Shown: positions 7,933 through 17,192, numbered from the stretch's first letter. The stretch is DNA of 64,000 bases from Clostridiales bacterium (GCA_021202015.1 JAJQDV010000049.1:1-64000); one strand, 5' to 3'. Made by a program: numbers and translations. The notes: generated from the letters alone by a model not told the origin.

Positions 7933-8541
7933 TTAAAATTGAAATGTATCCTTCAGGCCGACCCAGAGCTGATCCTTATCACTTAAGTTCAGCGGCGTCC
8001 CGTCGCTTAATGCATACCCTTCCGCAGAGGCAGATCCGCGATACTCTCCGGAAAGCTGCGGCCACTCAATACCGATCTCCGGATCATTCCACGCAAGTCC
8101 GCCCTCATCTCCCGGATGATAAAAATCCGTACATTTGTAACAGAACTCCGCCAGCTCGGAGAGAACCAGAAAACCATGGGCAAACCCTTCCGGGATGTAA
8201 AACATCTTTTTGTTTTCTTCCGTCAGCTCCACGCCGAACCATTTTCCGTAAGTCTCACTGCTGCTGCGCAGATCGACCGCGACGTCAAAAACGGATCCCT
8301 TCACCACACGCACCAGCTTGCCCTGCGGGAACTCTTTCTGAAAATGAAGTCCGCGTAAAACGCCTTTTACGGAACTGGACTGGTTATCCTGAACAAAGAT
8401 CATATTCAGGCCTTCCTCCTCCATATCCCGCTGATTGTAGGTTTCCATAAAATAACCGCGGGCGTCGCCGTGCACCGTGGGTTCGATGACGCAGAGTCCG
8501 GGGATGCCGCCCGCATTTTTTTCTACTTTAATCTGTGACAT
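7933..8541 (-). CDS. rfbC: dTDP-4-dehydrorhamnose 3,5-epimerase
   Basis: The 202-residue protein is a full-length RmlC: VHGDARGYFMETYNQRDM, FVQDNQSSSVKGVLRGLHFQ (with the catalytic His of RGLHFQ), and YIPEGFAHGFLVLSE. It epimerises C3 and C5 of dTDP-4-keto-6-deoxyglucose. The start follows GGAGGAAAA. It is the last of four dTDP-rhamnose genes (order rfbA, rfbB, rfbD, rfbC in the direction of transcription), 10 bp after rfbD. Confidence 0.97.
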   Translation of the reverse strand: MSQIKVEKNAGGIPGLCVIEPTVHGDARGYFMETYNQRDMEEEGLNMIFVQDNQSSSVKGVLRGLHFQKEFPQGKLVRVVKGSVFDVAVDLRSSSETYGKWFGVELTEENKKMFYIPEGFAHGFLVLSELAEFCYKCTDFYHPGDEGGLAWNDPEIGIEWPQLSGEYRGSASAEGYALSDGTPLNLSDKDQLWVGLKDTFQF

Positions 8542-8551
8542 TTTTCCTCCT

Positions 8552-9496
8552 TTAAAAAACCCCCTCTGTCTGCAGGAAACGGTGCAGCGCGTCCTGCCAG
8601 GTCGGAAGCGGGGTGAATCCGTTCTCCGACAGCTTTGATTTATCCAGGCGGCTGTTGAACGGGCGCGCCGCTTTGGATACGCCGTACTCGGCCGTGGTCA
8701 CCGGGGTGACGGAAAGGCTGCCGCGCGCGTACTCGGGATGCCCGAGCTCCGCCGCCTGGCGGAAAATCTCCACGGTAAAATCATACCAGCTGATGTAACC
8801 GCCCTCATTGGTGGCGTGGTAATAGCCGTATTTTTCGGTTTCGATCATATCCACCAGAAGCCTGGCCAGATCAAAGGTGTAGGTCGGCGTGCCGATCTGG
8901 TCGCTGACCACCTTCAGCTGATCGTGCGTCTTCCCGACGTTTAACATGGTCCGGATAAAATTCTTCCCATTTACGCCAAAGACCCAGGCGATCCGTACGA
9001 TGAAAAATTTCTCCAGCGCCGCCGTTACCGCCAGTTCTCCCTCCAGCTTTGTCTGCCCGTAAACATTCAGGGGCTTATAATCCTTACAGTCCGGCTGCCA
9101 GGGCTCGTCTCCCTGTCCGTCGAACACGTAGTCGGTACTGATATAGACCATTTTGCAGTCCAGCTTTTTGCAGGCTTCGGCGATATGCCGCGTACCATCC
9201 GCGTTGATCGCCCGAACCTTTTCGATCTTATCCTCATCCTCCGCGGCATCCACCGCGGTCCATGCCGCGCAGTGAACCACGACGTCCGGCCGGATCTCCG
9301 CGATCGTTTTCTCCACCATCGCAGCATCCGTGATATCCATCGGCACATAGGGCATCTGCGTCACCGCGGTGCCGTCAGCCGTGCCGCTGTAGGCCGGCGC
9401 CAGATCCGTACCGATTCCCTCATAGCCGCGCCGGTGAAGCTCATTCATGACGTCATGGCCCAGCTGCCCGGCCACGCCGGTTACAAATACTTTCAT
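8552..9496 (-). CDS. rfbD: dTDP-4-dehydrorhamnose reductase
   Basis: The ORF track starts at 9682, but the real start is the ATG at 9496 giving MKVFVTGVAGQLGHDVMNEL, the NAD(P)-binding N-terminus; AGGGAGGGAAGG lies just upstream. The 314-residue enzyme has CAAWTAVDAAE, the STDYVFDGQ motif and YGQTKLEGE (catalytic Tyr/Lys). It reduces dTDP-4-dehydro-L-rhamnose to dTDP-L-rhamnose. The 62-codon upstream extension overlaps rfbB out of frame and is discarded. Confidence 0.97.
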   Translation of the reverse strand: MKVFVTGVAGQLGHDVMNELHRRGYEGIGTDLAPAYSGTADGTAVTQMPYVPMDITDAAMVEKTIAEIRPDVVVHCAAWTAVDAAEDEDKIEKVRAINADGTRHIAEACKKLDCKMVYISTDYVFDGQGDEPWQPDCKDYKPLNVYGQTKLEGELAVTAALEKFFIVRIAWVFGVNGKNFIRTMLNVGKTHDQLKVVSDQIGTPTYTFDLARLLVDMIETEKYGYYHATNEGGYISWYDFTVEIFRQAAELGHPEYARGSLSVTPVTTAEYGVSKAARPFNSRLDKSKLSENGFTPLPTWQDALHRFLQTEGVF

Positions 9497-9509
9497 TCGC
9501 CTTCCCTCC

Positions 9510-10529
9510 CTACCGGTTCCCATACATTTTTTCGTAGTAATTCTGATACTCACCGGAGATGATGGTTTCCCACCACTCTTTATTGTCCAGATACCACTGA
9601 ATCGTCTTTTTGATACCGTCGGCAAACTTCGTCTCCGGAAGCCAGCCCAGTTCATTATGAATCTTGGTCGGGTCGATGGCATAGCGCATGTCGTGTCCCT
9701 TGCGGTCGGTCACATAGGTGATCAGGCTCTCCGGCTTGCCGAGTTCCTTACAGATGATCTTCACGATATCAATATTTTTCATCTCGTTATGACCGCCGAT
9801 ATTATAGACCTCCCCCACGCGTCCGTTGCGGATGATCAGGTCAATCGCCTTGCAGTGATCCTCCACGTACAGCCAGTCGCGGACATTCTCACCCTTTCCG
9901 TACACCGGCAGCGGTTTGTCATTCAGCGCGTTGGCGATCATCAGCGGGATCAGCTTCTCCGGAAAATGATACGGTCCGTAATTATTCGAGCAGCGGCTGA
10001 TCGTCACAGGCAGACCGTAGGTCCTGTGATAGGCCAGGACGAGCAGATCCGCGCCCGCCTTGGAGGAACTGTAAGGGCTGCTCGTGTGGATGGGCGTCTC
10101 CTCCGTAAAAAACAGATCCGGCCGGTCCAGCGGCAGATCGCCGTAGACCTCATCGGTGGAAACCTGATGATAGCGCACGATGCCGTACTTGCGGCAGGCA
10201 TCCATCAGCACCGCCGTGCCTTTGATATTCGTATCCAGGAAAATCTCCGGGTTTTCGATGGAGCGGTCCACATGGCTCTCCGCCGCAAAGTTCACCACCA
10301 TGTCCGGATGCTCTTCCTCAAAAAGCCTGTATACTGCCTCACGATCCGTGATGCTCTCCTTTACAAAACGGAAGTTCGGATTATCCATCACGGGAGCCAG
10401 GGTGGACAGATTGCCGGCGTAGGTCAGACAGTCCAGGCACACGATCCTGTAATCGGGATATTTGTTTAACATGTGGAAGACAAAGTTGCTTCCGATAAAT
10501 CCGGCGCCGCCGGTCACGATGATAGTCAT
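9510..10529 (-). CDS. rfbB: dTDP-glucose 4,6-dehydratase
   Basis: The 339-residue SDR has MTIIVTGGAGFIGSNFV, the STDEVYGDL motif and YSSSKAGAD (catalytic Tyr/Lys), as in RmlB. It makes dTDP-4-keto-6-deoxy-D-glucose, the branch point to rhamnose (RfbC/D here) and to Fuc4N (WecE at 40-41 kb). The start is set to the second Met at 10529: the first six codons of the ORF contain the AAGGAG ribosome binding site itself. This places the start about 18 bases after the rfbA stop. Confidence 0.97.
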   Translation of the reverse strand: MTIIVTGGAGFIGSNFVFHMLNKYPDYRIVCLDCLTYAGNLSTLAPVMDNPNFRFVKESITDREAVYRLFEEEHPDMVVNFAAESHVDRSIENPEIFLDTNIKGTAVLMDACRKYGIVRYHQVSTDEVYGDLPLDRPDLFFTEETPIHTSSPYSSSKAGADLLVLAYHRTYGLPVTISRCSNNYGPYHFPEKLIPLMIANALNDKPLPVYGKGENVRDWLYVEDHCKAIDLIIRNGRVGEVYNIGGHNEMKNIDIVKIICKELGKPESLITYVTDRKGHDMRYAIDPTKIHNELGWLPETKFADGIKKTIQWYLDNKEWWETIISGEYQNYYEKMYGNR

Positions 10530-10547
10530 TGCTTTTCTCTCCTTCAT

Positions 10548-11444
10548 TTAATATAATCCGTCCTGATACTTTCCGTCAAGGACATCCTTCAGGTACTGGC
10601 CGTACTCGTTCTTTTTCAGAAGCTCGTAAACTTTGAGAACGTCGTCCCGCGAGATCCAGCCGTTCAGATAGGCGATCTCCTCCAGACAGGCGATCTTGCG
10701 GTGCTGGTGCTGCTCCACGGTTTTTACAAAAGTGGTGGCGTCGACGAGGCTCTCGTGGGTACCGGTATCCAGCCAGGTGAACCCCTGTCCGAGCAGTTCG
10801 ACGTTGAGCGCGTCATTTTCCAGATAGATCCGGTTCAGATCGGTGATCTCCAGCTCGCCGCGGGCGCTGGGTTTTAAGTTCTTCGCGTATTCAATGACCC
10901 GGTTATCATAGAAGTAGAGTCCTGTCACACAGTAGTTGCTCTTCGGATGCTCCGGCTTCTCCTCAATGGAGATCGCCTTACCGCTGTGGTCAAACTCCAC
11001 GATACCGAAACGCTCCGGATCGTCCACATAGTAGCCGAACACCGTGGCGCCCTTTCCGGACTCCGCGTTCTCCACCGCGGCTTTCAGCCTTTTTTTCAGA
11101 CCGTGCCCCGCAAAGATATTGTCGCCGAGCACCATGGCCGCCGTATCGTCCCCGACAAAATCCGCGCCAATGACAAAGGCCTGCGCCAGTCCGTCCGGGC
11201 TCGGCTGCACCGCGTAGGAGAGATGGACGCCGAAATGGCTGCCGTCCCCCAGAAGCTCCTCAAAACGCGGCGTATCCTGCGGCGTGGAAATGATCAGGAT
11301 ATCCCGGATCCCCGCGTTCATCAGGACCGACATCGGATAATAGATCATCGGCTTGTCGTAGATCGGAAGCAGCTGCTTCGACGTGACCATCGTGAGCGGA
11401 TACAGCCGTGTGCCGGAGCCGCCCGCCAGAATGATTCCCTTCAT
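10548..11444 (-). CDS. rfbA: Glucose-1-phosphate thymidylyltransferase
   Basis: The 298-residue nucleotidyltransferase begins [18 protein letters not shown], the nucleotide-binding signature, and continues with [18 protein letters not shown] and [12 protein letters not shown]. It couples dTTP and glucose-1-phosphate to give dTDP-glucose. GGAGGAACAAATTC precedes the ATG. It is the first of the four dTDP-rhamnose genes and follows a GT2 gene after 69 bases. Confidence 0.97.
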   Translation of the reverse strand: MKGIILAGGSGTRLYPLTMVTSKQLLPIYDKPMIYYPMSVLMNAGIRDILIISTPQDTPRFEELLGDGSHFGVHLSYAVQPSPDGLAQAFVIGADFVGDDTAAMVLGDNIFAGHGLKKRLKAAVENAESGKGATVFGYYVDDPERFGIVEFDHSGKAISIEEKPEHPKSNYCVTGLYFYDNRVIEYAKNLKPSARGELEITDLNRIYLENDALNVELLGQGFTWLDTGTHESLVDATTFVKTVEQHQHRKIACLEEIAYLNGWISRDDVLKVYELLKKNEYGQYLKDVLDGKYQDGLY

Positions 11445-11513
11445 GAATTTGTTCCTCCTTTATCGTTTCTCTGTAAATATTTTCTGAATGTGCCGAAGGC
11501 GCCGCTCTCATTA

Positions 11514-12545
11514 TCAGCAAAACAGCAGGATAGCCAGCTGCCTGGAAAGCGGCTTCGACGTCAGTTTATATTTCCGGTAGACCCGCAGCCGCCCCGGTTT
11601 TGAGAGCGTATGGATCCCGGCATACACCGCGACTACAGAATCCTTTTCCACCGGAAATGTCTCCGCAAGCGCCTCCGCCTGTTTTCTCATCATCTCCAGT
11701 GAGTCCTTTTTGTCCTTCCCCTGAAAAAAAACCTCCCGGAGATACCAGAACAGACTGATGTTCTTCGCGCCGGTGTCGTTCTCCCCGTGCTGCCGGTACA
11801 GGATCGTCGGATCGTTCAGATACCGCAGCTCCCCGAACTGGGCGGCAATCAGAGCGGCCCACCAGTCGTGCATGACGATCTTATCCGGATCCTTCAGGGA
11901 AAGAACCATATCTCTCAGCCTGCGGTTGATCATCATGGTACATCCGGTCACGACATTCTGAACCAGCACATGATTGATCCGCGTATCCTCACAGTTCAGC
12001 TTCTGGTACAGATTCATGCTTCCGGAAACTTCCGCCAGAGATTCGTCCACGACTCTCAGATCCGTATAGACGAGGCAGGGCAGTTCTGTCGGATTCCCCG
12101 CATCTGTATTCCCCGATGGCATACCCTCACGCTTCTTTTCTCCGGCATATATATCCTTCACAGACAGGTTTTCCTGTGCCATTCTCTCCGCTGACCGCCT
12201 CTGCGCGATCCGCATCTCCCGCAGCGTCTTCTCGATCTTGTCCGGCAGCCAGACGTCATCCTGATCACAGCACATATACAGGGGCGCATCCACATTCCGG
12301 AGCAGATAAAAATAATTGGTTTTGGCGCTGCCGGTCGGCGCCCCGTCCAGGAGGACAAACCGATCCGGATCCCGCGCGGCGTAACTCTCCAGGATCGTCT
12401 GCGTACCGTCTGCGGAGCCGTCGTCATGAATATAGGCCACCCAATCCGAATCTGTCTGTCCGATCAGGGAATCCAGCTGCTCCGGCAGATAGGACTCCCC
12501 GTCACGGACAGCGACCAGAATGGCAATTTTTGAAGTCTGATGCAT
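11514..12545 (-). CDS. GT2 family glycosyltransferase, probable rhamnosyltransferase
   Basis: The 343-residue cytoplasmic GT-A enzyme has IAILVAVRDGESYLPEQLDS at the N-terminus, HDDGSADGT, and the acidic metal motif in CCDQDDVWLPDKI. The DQDDVW form is typical of rhamnosyltransferases of the RgpB type in Gram-positive rhamnan pathways, and its position directly before rfbA agrees. A variable insert (~residues 110-150) precedes the second half. The gene starts five bases after the stop of the secreted amidase, with TAGGAACC before ATG. Donor dTDP-L-rhamnose is an inference from motif and neighbours. Confidence 0.8.
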   Translation of the reverse strand: MHQTSKIAILVAVRDGESYLPEQLDSLIGQTDSDWVAYIHDDGSADGTQTILESYAARDPDRFVLLDGAPTGSAKTNYFYLLRNVDAPLYMCCDQDDVWLPDKIEKTLREMRIAQRRSAERMAQENLSVKDIYAGEKKREGMPSGNTDAGNPTELPCLVYTDLRVVDESLAEVSGSMNLYQKLNCEDTRINHVLVQNVVTGCTMMINRRLRDMVLSLKDPDKIVMHDWWAALIAAQFGELRYLNDPTILYRQHGENDTGAKNISLFWYLREVFFQGKDKKDSLEMMRKQAEALAETFPVEKDSVVAVYAGIHTLSKPGRLRVYRKYKLTSKPLSRQLAILLFC

Positions 12546-12550
12546 GGTTC

Positions 12551-15328
12551 CTACCGTCTCACACAGAGCGTATCGATCCCGTCGCCGTCCCAGTCGCCGA
12601 CATATACCTCATCCGTGGACCTTCCGTAAGAAATCGTTTTATCCGGACTGCCTCCGGAAATACTGTACTTGATGGAAAACTGATTCCCGCTCCTCACACA
12701 GAGCGTATCCGTCCCGTCCCCGTTCCAGTCGCCGGCCAGCGCCTCATCGCTGTCCCCGCCGTAATCGACGGACACATCCGCTGTCCCGGCAGAAATCGAG
12801 TTGCTGAAATAATAATTGCTTCCGCGCCTCACGCAGAGCGTATCAATCCCGTCCCCGTTCCAGTCACCGACCAGCACCTCATCCGTACTTCTTCCGTAAT
12901 CGATCTCAATGTCCGCGGAGCCTTCGGAGATGCTGTTTTTAAAATAATAGGTGTTTCCGCGTCTCACACAGAGCGTATCCACCCCGTCGCCGTTCCAGTC
13001 GCCGACCAGTACCTCATCCGTGCTCTTCCCATACACCGCTATGTAATCCGCGTCCCCGGAAGTAATACTGTTTTTAAAATAATATGTGCACCCGGAAGGA
13101 TAGGACACGGACTGCGCGTACAGCGCCGTCATGAGATTCACGATCGCGTATCCGTATCCGGCGGACGACGCCCATCCGAGACCGTTCGGATTCTCCTGCT
13201 GTCCGAGCCACTCCACATAAATCGCGGATCCTCTGGTTACATAGCTGAATCTCGGATCCACACATTCGTTATTCAGACTGTCCGTACTGGCATAGGCCTT
13301 CAGATGCTGCACATGCGCGCGGATCCCGAGACGAACGGTGGAAAATGTCGCGTAACTGGTTGTTGAAGAAGATACCGCGCCGAGTCCGCAGAAATTATAC
13401 GCTGTGATCGACACCGTCCCGCCGAATTTCAGCCATCCGGTCTCATACATCGACTGACAGAATGCCACCGCGGGGTCCACGCCCTCCGCTACGCACTCGT
13501 CATAATAAATCTGGCAGAAATCCGTAATCGTCGGCGCGTCCGAGCTGCTGTAGTAGGACGGATAGCTCGCCTTGGAATTATAGTATGCCACCATCTGCTG
13601 AACGGTAGTCGTCGGAGAATTCATGATAAATGTGTATATGTAAGACGTCGCATTTCTTCCTTCCGCCTTCCCGTAATTGATGTAATGCAGATAATACGAC
13701 GGCAGATCATCTCCGAACGCCTTCTGCAGATCATAATAATTACTCTTATAAATCGTTACATTAAAGTCCTCGCTTGCCTGACGTCCTTCTTTCATCCCAT
13801 ACGTAACAAAATGCTTCAGTGCCGCGGTCTGATCGCTCCCAAAAGCAGCCTTAAGATCCGCATACCTGTTAATATAGTAATCATAATCATATACGGCAGA
13901 ATAGTCCACACCATCATATACCGTTGAAGAATCATCCGAGGAAGCGCCCTTCACAAGTCCGAAATAGGAAGCGATTCCCGTCGCGTCCGCGACGCCAAGG
14001 CTCTGCAGCCCGGACTCTGTAGAGAGGTAGGTCGACACATCCGATGAATTCGTCAGAAACGCGTGCTCTACAATAATCGCGGGAAAACCATACAGTTTGC
14101 TGTTCTTGATCACACCGTAATAATCCGCCAGAGAACCGTCGCTGTAGGTCGACCCATCCTCGGAGTTTCGAATCTTCGTGCCACGGCTCGTCAGACCGAG
14201 CGCCACCAGCTGTTCCAGAACGGCGGCCGCCAGCGCCGCCCCTTCTGAGCCGACCGACGAATTATAGTTTGAATTCGGGTAATACACCTCCGCTCCGTTC
14301 GCGGATGTACTCGTCGCTGAATTCAGATGAATGCTCACATACACATCCGCTCCGACACCGGCCGCGTAGATCACGCGGTTTTTATTGCACACGGTGGACG
14401 TCGTTCCCGAATAGGGGCAGTCTTCGGTATCACGCGTCATATATACGGTCACGCCGCTGTAGGTCTCCAGCTCCTCCTTGCAGTACTGCGCGATCTTCAG
14501 CGTGAGCTCCTCTTCCTTCAGGCCGTTTGCGCTCGCGCCCGCGTGGGCCGCGTCATGACCCGGATCCAGGACGACCACCACGTTCTCAGAGGAAGAGTAC
14601 GTGGTAATGGCGTCCTCCGAATCACTGTCGTCCGCCTGTTCGGACAGAGCCTCCTCAATACTGTTCGCCGACGTCTGATTGCCATCCTCGTCGAAGGTGA
14701 CGATGCTGATATCAATATCATCAACTGATATCTCCTCATCGGCATCCGCCTCCCCGGAGTCTGTATCATCCTCGGAATATGTATCATCAGCAGAACCGGT
14801 ATCTTCATCCGCCGTCTCCGCATCATCATCCGTATCCTTCACGACCTCGGCGTCCGCGGCAGTCTCAACCAACGTCTCCACCCCGTAGGACGCTTCGATC
14901 CCCGCATCAGACAGCTCGATCGTATACAAAATACCGCCCGTCACAAAAGCCACGGCGTCCAGGATATATACGCCGATCCCGCTCTCCTCACTGTATTCAA
15001 TCTCAAACTGCAGGGCGTCGCCGTCGATCACGGACGCCGCCGCTTCATATGTACTGTCGTCGGACTCACGATGAAAGTTAAGCACCGCCGAATCGATCTC
15101 AATATCGTCGTCACCAATCGAAACCACGATGCTCTGCATCTCGCCAAACTCCACATACGGCTTGTCCACGACGAGATAATTCAGTAAAATCCCATCGGAC
15201 GCGGTCTCTTCTGTAACTTCCGAATCATCCGCGTCTGCGGTCTGCGCATCAGACGCATAAACGGGAATGGCAGATATCATCATGGACAAGGCCAGTATAC
15301 CGGCCAACAACTTCTTCTGTCTCTTCAT
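12551..15328 (-). CDS. Secreted multidomain N-acetylmuramoyl-L-alanine amidase with glucosaminidase-like domain
   Basis: The 925-residue protein has a signal peptide (MKRQKKLLAGILALSMMI...YAS) and an acidic Asp/Glu-rich stretch (~165-205). An Amidase_3 domain spans ~248-460: VVVVLDPGHDAAHAG, EEELTLKIAQ, SIHLNS and VEHAFLTN give the usual zinc ligands and catalytic Glu. Next come two copies of a DYDYYINRYADLKAAFG/YGMKEGR-type module (~475-570), common in clostridial surface proteins. A glucosaminidase-like domain follows (~590-735, FCQSMYETGWLKFGG and YNFCGLGA). Four ~45-residue C-terminal repeats each contain a DWNGDGxDTLCVR loop, resembling FG-GAP/VCBS calcium-binding repeats. It should cut peptidoglycan outside the cell. 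A strong promoter lies upstream and the GT2/rfb genes follow directly. Confidence 0.93.
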   Translation of the reverse strand: MKRQKKLLAGILALSMMISAIPVYASDAQTADADDSEVTEETASDGILLNYLVVDKPYVEFGEMQSIVVSIGDDDIEIDSAVLNFHRESDDSTYEAAASVIDGDALQFEIEYSEESGIGVYILDAVAFVTGGILYTIELSDAGIEASYGVETLVETAADAEVVKDTDDDAETADEDTGSADDTYSEDDTDSGEADADEEISVDDIDISIVTFDEDGNQTSANSIEEALSEQADDSDSEDAITTYSSSENVVVVLDPGHDAAHAGASANGLKEEELTLKIAQYCKEELETYSGVTVYMTRDTEDCPYSGTTSTVCNKNRVIYAAGVGADVYVSIHLNSATSTSANGAEVYYPNSNYNSSVGSEGAALAAAVLEQLVALGLTSRGTKIRNSEDGSTYSDGSLADYYGVIKNSKLYGFPAIIVEHAFLTNSSDVSTYLSTESGLQSLGVADATGIASYFGLVKGASSDDSSTVYDGVDYSAVYDYDYYINRYADLKAAFGSDQTAALKHFVTYGMKEGRQASEDFNVTIYKSNYYDLQKAFGDDLPSYYLHYINYGKAEGRNATSYIYTFIMNSPTTTVQQMVAYYNSKASYPSYYSSSDAPTITDFCQIYYDECVAEGVDPAVAFCQSMYETGWLKFGGTVSITAYNFCGLGAVSSSTTSYATFSTVRLGIRAHVQHLKAYASTDSLNNECVDPRFSYVTRGSAIYVEWLGQQENPNGLGWASSAGYGYAIVNLMTALYAQSVSYPSGCTYYFKNSITSGDADYIAVYGKSTDEVLVGDWNGDGVDTLCVRRGNTYYFKNSISEGSADIEIDYGRSTDEVLVGDWNGDGIDTLCVRRGSNYYFSNSISAGTADVSVDYGGDSDEALAGDWNGDGTDTLCVRSGNQFSIKYSISGGSPDKTISYGRSTDEVYVGDWDGDGIDTLCVRR

Positions 15329-15422
15329 AGTGGTTCTGAACTCCTTTCACTGTCCCCGAACGTACATCTCCCCGCATCTGCCTCACATAACAACTGCTTC
15401 TGTTATGCGCAAAGATATCTAC

Positions 15423-15451
15423 ATAATAAAACAACTGCGCCCTTTTTTCAA
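15423..15451 (-). promoter_or_regulatory. Promoter of the amidase-rfb operon with the -35 element in a hairpin loop
   Basis: TTGAAA, 17 bases, TATTAT on the minus strand: five of six matches in each hexamer. The -35 lies in the centre of a 10-bp inverted repeat. The leader to the amidase ATG is about 88 bases. The same geometry occurs at 61601-61629. Confidence 0.68.
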
Positions 15452-15459
15452 GGGCGCAG
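15435..15459. terminator. Perfect 10-bp inverted repeat overlapping the amidase promoter
   Basis: CTGCGCCCTT and AAGGGCGCAG flank a five-base centre (TTTTC on plus). In the direction of Fic transcription it is followed by TTGTTTTATT, and on the plus strand by a T-rich stretch, so it could terminate Fic read-through. It also covers the -35 of the next promoter. The 305-base gap 15329-15633 holds this element, the promoter, a CATAACA/TGTTATG small inverted repeat, and the 12-bp repeats after Fic. Confidence 0.6.
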
Positions 15460-15586
15460 CGAACGATTTTATACTTTTTTAGTGGAGCATTCAGGAACAG
15501 ACATCGTTCTTTCTCAGCCGGCAAACGACTGTCTTAGAAAATCACCTGTATGTTTCAAAGTTCTCCTCAGTCTAACACTTACCACT

Positions 15587-15622
15587 ATCTTGATCGCCAT
15601 CTTGATCGTCTTCTTGACCAAC
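15587..15622. repeat. 12-bp tandem repeats just after the Fic stop
   Basis: Three units of 12 bases (ATCTTGATCGCC, ATCTTGATCGTC, TTCTTGACCAAC) lie directly downstream of the Fic gene. Read on the minus strand in another frame they encode GQEDDQDGDQDSGKC followed by a stop. They are not in frame with Fic. Confidence 0.7.
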
Positions 15623-15633
15623 AAGCGACCAGG

Positions 15634-16626
15634 TTATATTTTCCTGTATTTTTGATTTCGGCTATTTGGTTTATCAGGCACCGTCATCGTAACCAATCCC
15701 TGTTCCATAGCAGGATTCAGATAGTTTTTCCGGAAGGTTGGCCTGTGTGAAAGACCGAGCCGGTTCATGAGTTCCGCCGCAGACAACTCCTCATCACCAA
15801 GAACTGACAGGAGTTTCTCTATCGGCGTCTGCGGTTCCCTGTTCCGAGACAGGTCATTGTTTCCGACTACGGAAGTTTTTTTCAGCGTGTCCAAAATAAT
15901 TTCCAACATCAGTTCCACAAAGGCACAACTGTCGGCATCCTTGTCTGACTTACCCAGAGCATCATAATACTCCGGCTGTCTCTCCCGTACCAGTTCCTCA
16001 ATCGGAAGCCAGTAGAAAAGTTCATTCCATTTACCCAAAAGAAGGCTGTGCCACATTCTTCCCATTCGTCCGTTTCCGTCTGCAAAAGGATGGATAAATT
16101 CAAACTCGTAGTGGAAAATTGAACTTTTAATCAATGGATGTGTTTCTGCGCCCTGATACCAGAGCAGCAGATCTTTTATTTGTGTGGGAACAAACTGCGC
16201 CGGCGGTGCCATATGGACAATCACATCACCATCAAAAACGCCAACCCCGCCGGAACGGAATTTGCCGTTTTCCGGGATCAGGCCGCTCATCATATGACCG
16301 TGCGCCGTGAGCAGGTCCTTCACAGAAAACGGATCGAGAGTCAACATCATCTCATAAGTCTCATATGCGTTTTGTACTTCCCGAATTTCATTCGGGTTTC
16401 CCAGTATCCGCTTTCCATCCAGAATAGCTGTCATCTGCTCCAGCGTCAGAGAGTTGTGTTCGATTGCCAGCGACGAATGAATCGTACGAATTCTGTTCTC
16501 CCGCCTCAGATGCGGAGTCAGATTCCCGTGAGACAATACCGCGATGCGGCCAATCTGTTCACTGATTTCTGCTACCAGATTCGTAATTTTATCTGTCATA
16601 TGAAACGGTGGTTTGTATCCATCCAT
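15634..16626 (-). CDS. Fic family protein (probable AMP-transferase)
   Basis: The 330-residue protein has an N-terminal Fic_N region with the inhibitory-helix motif SSLAIEHNSLT, matching [S/T]xxxE but with His where Gly/Asn is usual. The catalytic FIC motif HPFADGNGRMGR (~residue 190) is complete, including the active-site His and the phosphate-binding loop. A C-terminal winged-helix-like segment (LSAAELMNRLGLSHRPTFRK) resembles Fic-like C-terminal domains. Fic enzymes AMPylate target proteins; the target here is unknown. I chose ATG 16626 because it sits 11 bases after GGAGGAGG, whereas the ORF-track GTG at 16638 abuts it. It follows gtrA closely and may be cotranscribed. Confidence 0.88.
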   Translation of the reverse strand: MDGYKPPFHMTDKITNLVAEISEQIGRIAVLSHGNLTPHLRRENRIRTIHSSLAIEHNSLTLEQMTAILDGKRILGNPNEIREVQNAYETYEMMLTLDPFSVKDLLTAHGHMMSGLIPENGKFRSGGVGVFDGDVIVHMAPPAQFVPTQIKDLLLWYQGAETHPLIKSSIFHYEFEFIHPFADGNGRMGRMWHSLLLGKWNELFYWLPIEELVRERQPEYYDALGKSDKDADSCAFVELMLEIILDTLKKTSVVGNNDLSRNREPQTPIEKLLSVLGDEELSAAELMNRLGLSHRPTFRKNYLNPAMEQGLVTMTVPDKPNSRNQKYRKI

Positions 16627-16646
16627 TCTCCGGTTCACCTCCTCCT

Positions 16647-17192
16647 TTACTCGCCTGCGCCAGATTCTGTTCTCTCTCTCTGACCAGCTCCGGATACGCC
16701 TGGCTGAGGAGTTGGCCCTTTAAACACAACTAACTTGCTGATCAGATAATTCAGCACAATCACGATCACCTGCGCGACCACCTTGATCAGAATGCTGTTG
16801 AACTGCATCCGTGTGATAAACACAAACAGGATCGCTTCCTCCACGGCCAGCGTAAAAAGCCGCCCGCCGAAGAACTTCGCGATCTCCAGCAGGAAAAGCC
16901 GGGTTCCCAGCCCTCTCGTGGAGAACACCCAGATCTTGTTCGTCACATACGCGAACGTGACCGCCAGAATCCAGGAGATCAGATTCGCGACCAGCTCGTT
17001 GATCCCCAGCCCGACGTTGCACCAGGCATAGCTGCCGATGCTGACCAGGAATGTCAGCCCGCCGAAAAACAGATACAGCAGGATTTCCTTATACTTCCTG
17101 TAAAAGGGGTTCAGGATCCGCAGCCCCGGCAGGTTCATGATCTTATCAAATATATCCGAATTTCTGTCCGTATTTTCCTCATTCATCCTCAT
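16647..17192 (-). CDS. GtrA family membrane protein (probable polyprenyl-phosphate-sugar flippase)
   Basis: The 181-residue protein has four hydrophobic helices (FGGLTFLVSIGSYAW, ELVANLISWILAVTFAYVTN, LFTLAVEEAILFVF and KVVAQVIVIVLNYLISK), and VTNKIWVFSTR is the GtrA signature. GtrA proteins are thought to move undecaprenyl-phosphate-linked sugars across the membrane. It overlaps the 3' end of the neighbouring GtrB-like GT2 by 14 bp, the standard gtrB-gtrA pairing. The start may alternatively be the third codon (MNEENT). Confidence 0.9.
   Translation of the reverse strand: MRMNEENTDRNSDIFDKIMNLPGLRILNPFYRKYKEILLYLFFGGLTFLVSIGSYAWCNVGLGINELVANLISWILAVTFAYVTNKIWVFSTRGLGTRLFLLEIAKFFGGRLFTLAVEEAILFVFITRMQFNSILIKVVAQVIVIVLNYLISKLVVFKGPTPQPGVSGAGQRERTESGAGE

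Noticed and set aside
9497-9682. N-terminal extension of rfbD
   Set aside because: It overlaps rfbB out of frame; a ribosome binding site and the conserved N-terminus support ATG 9496.
12116-13366. 416-residue plus-strand ORF
   Set aside because: It is antisense to the GT2 gene start and the amidase repeats; its own periodic sequence mirrors the amidase repeats and it has no family similarity.
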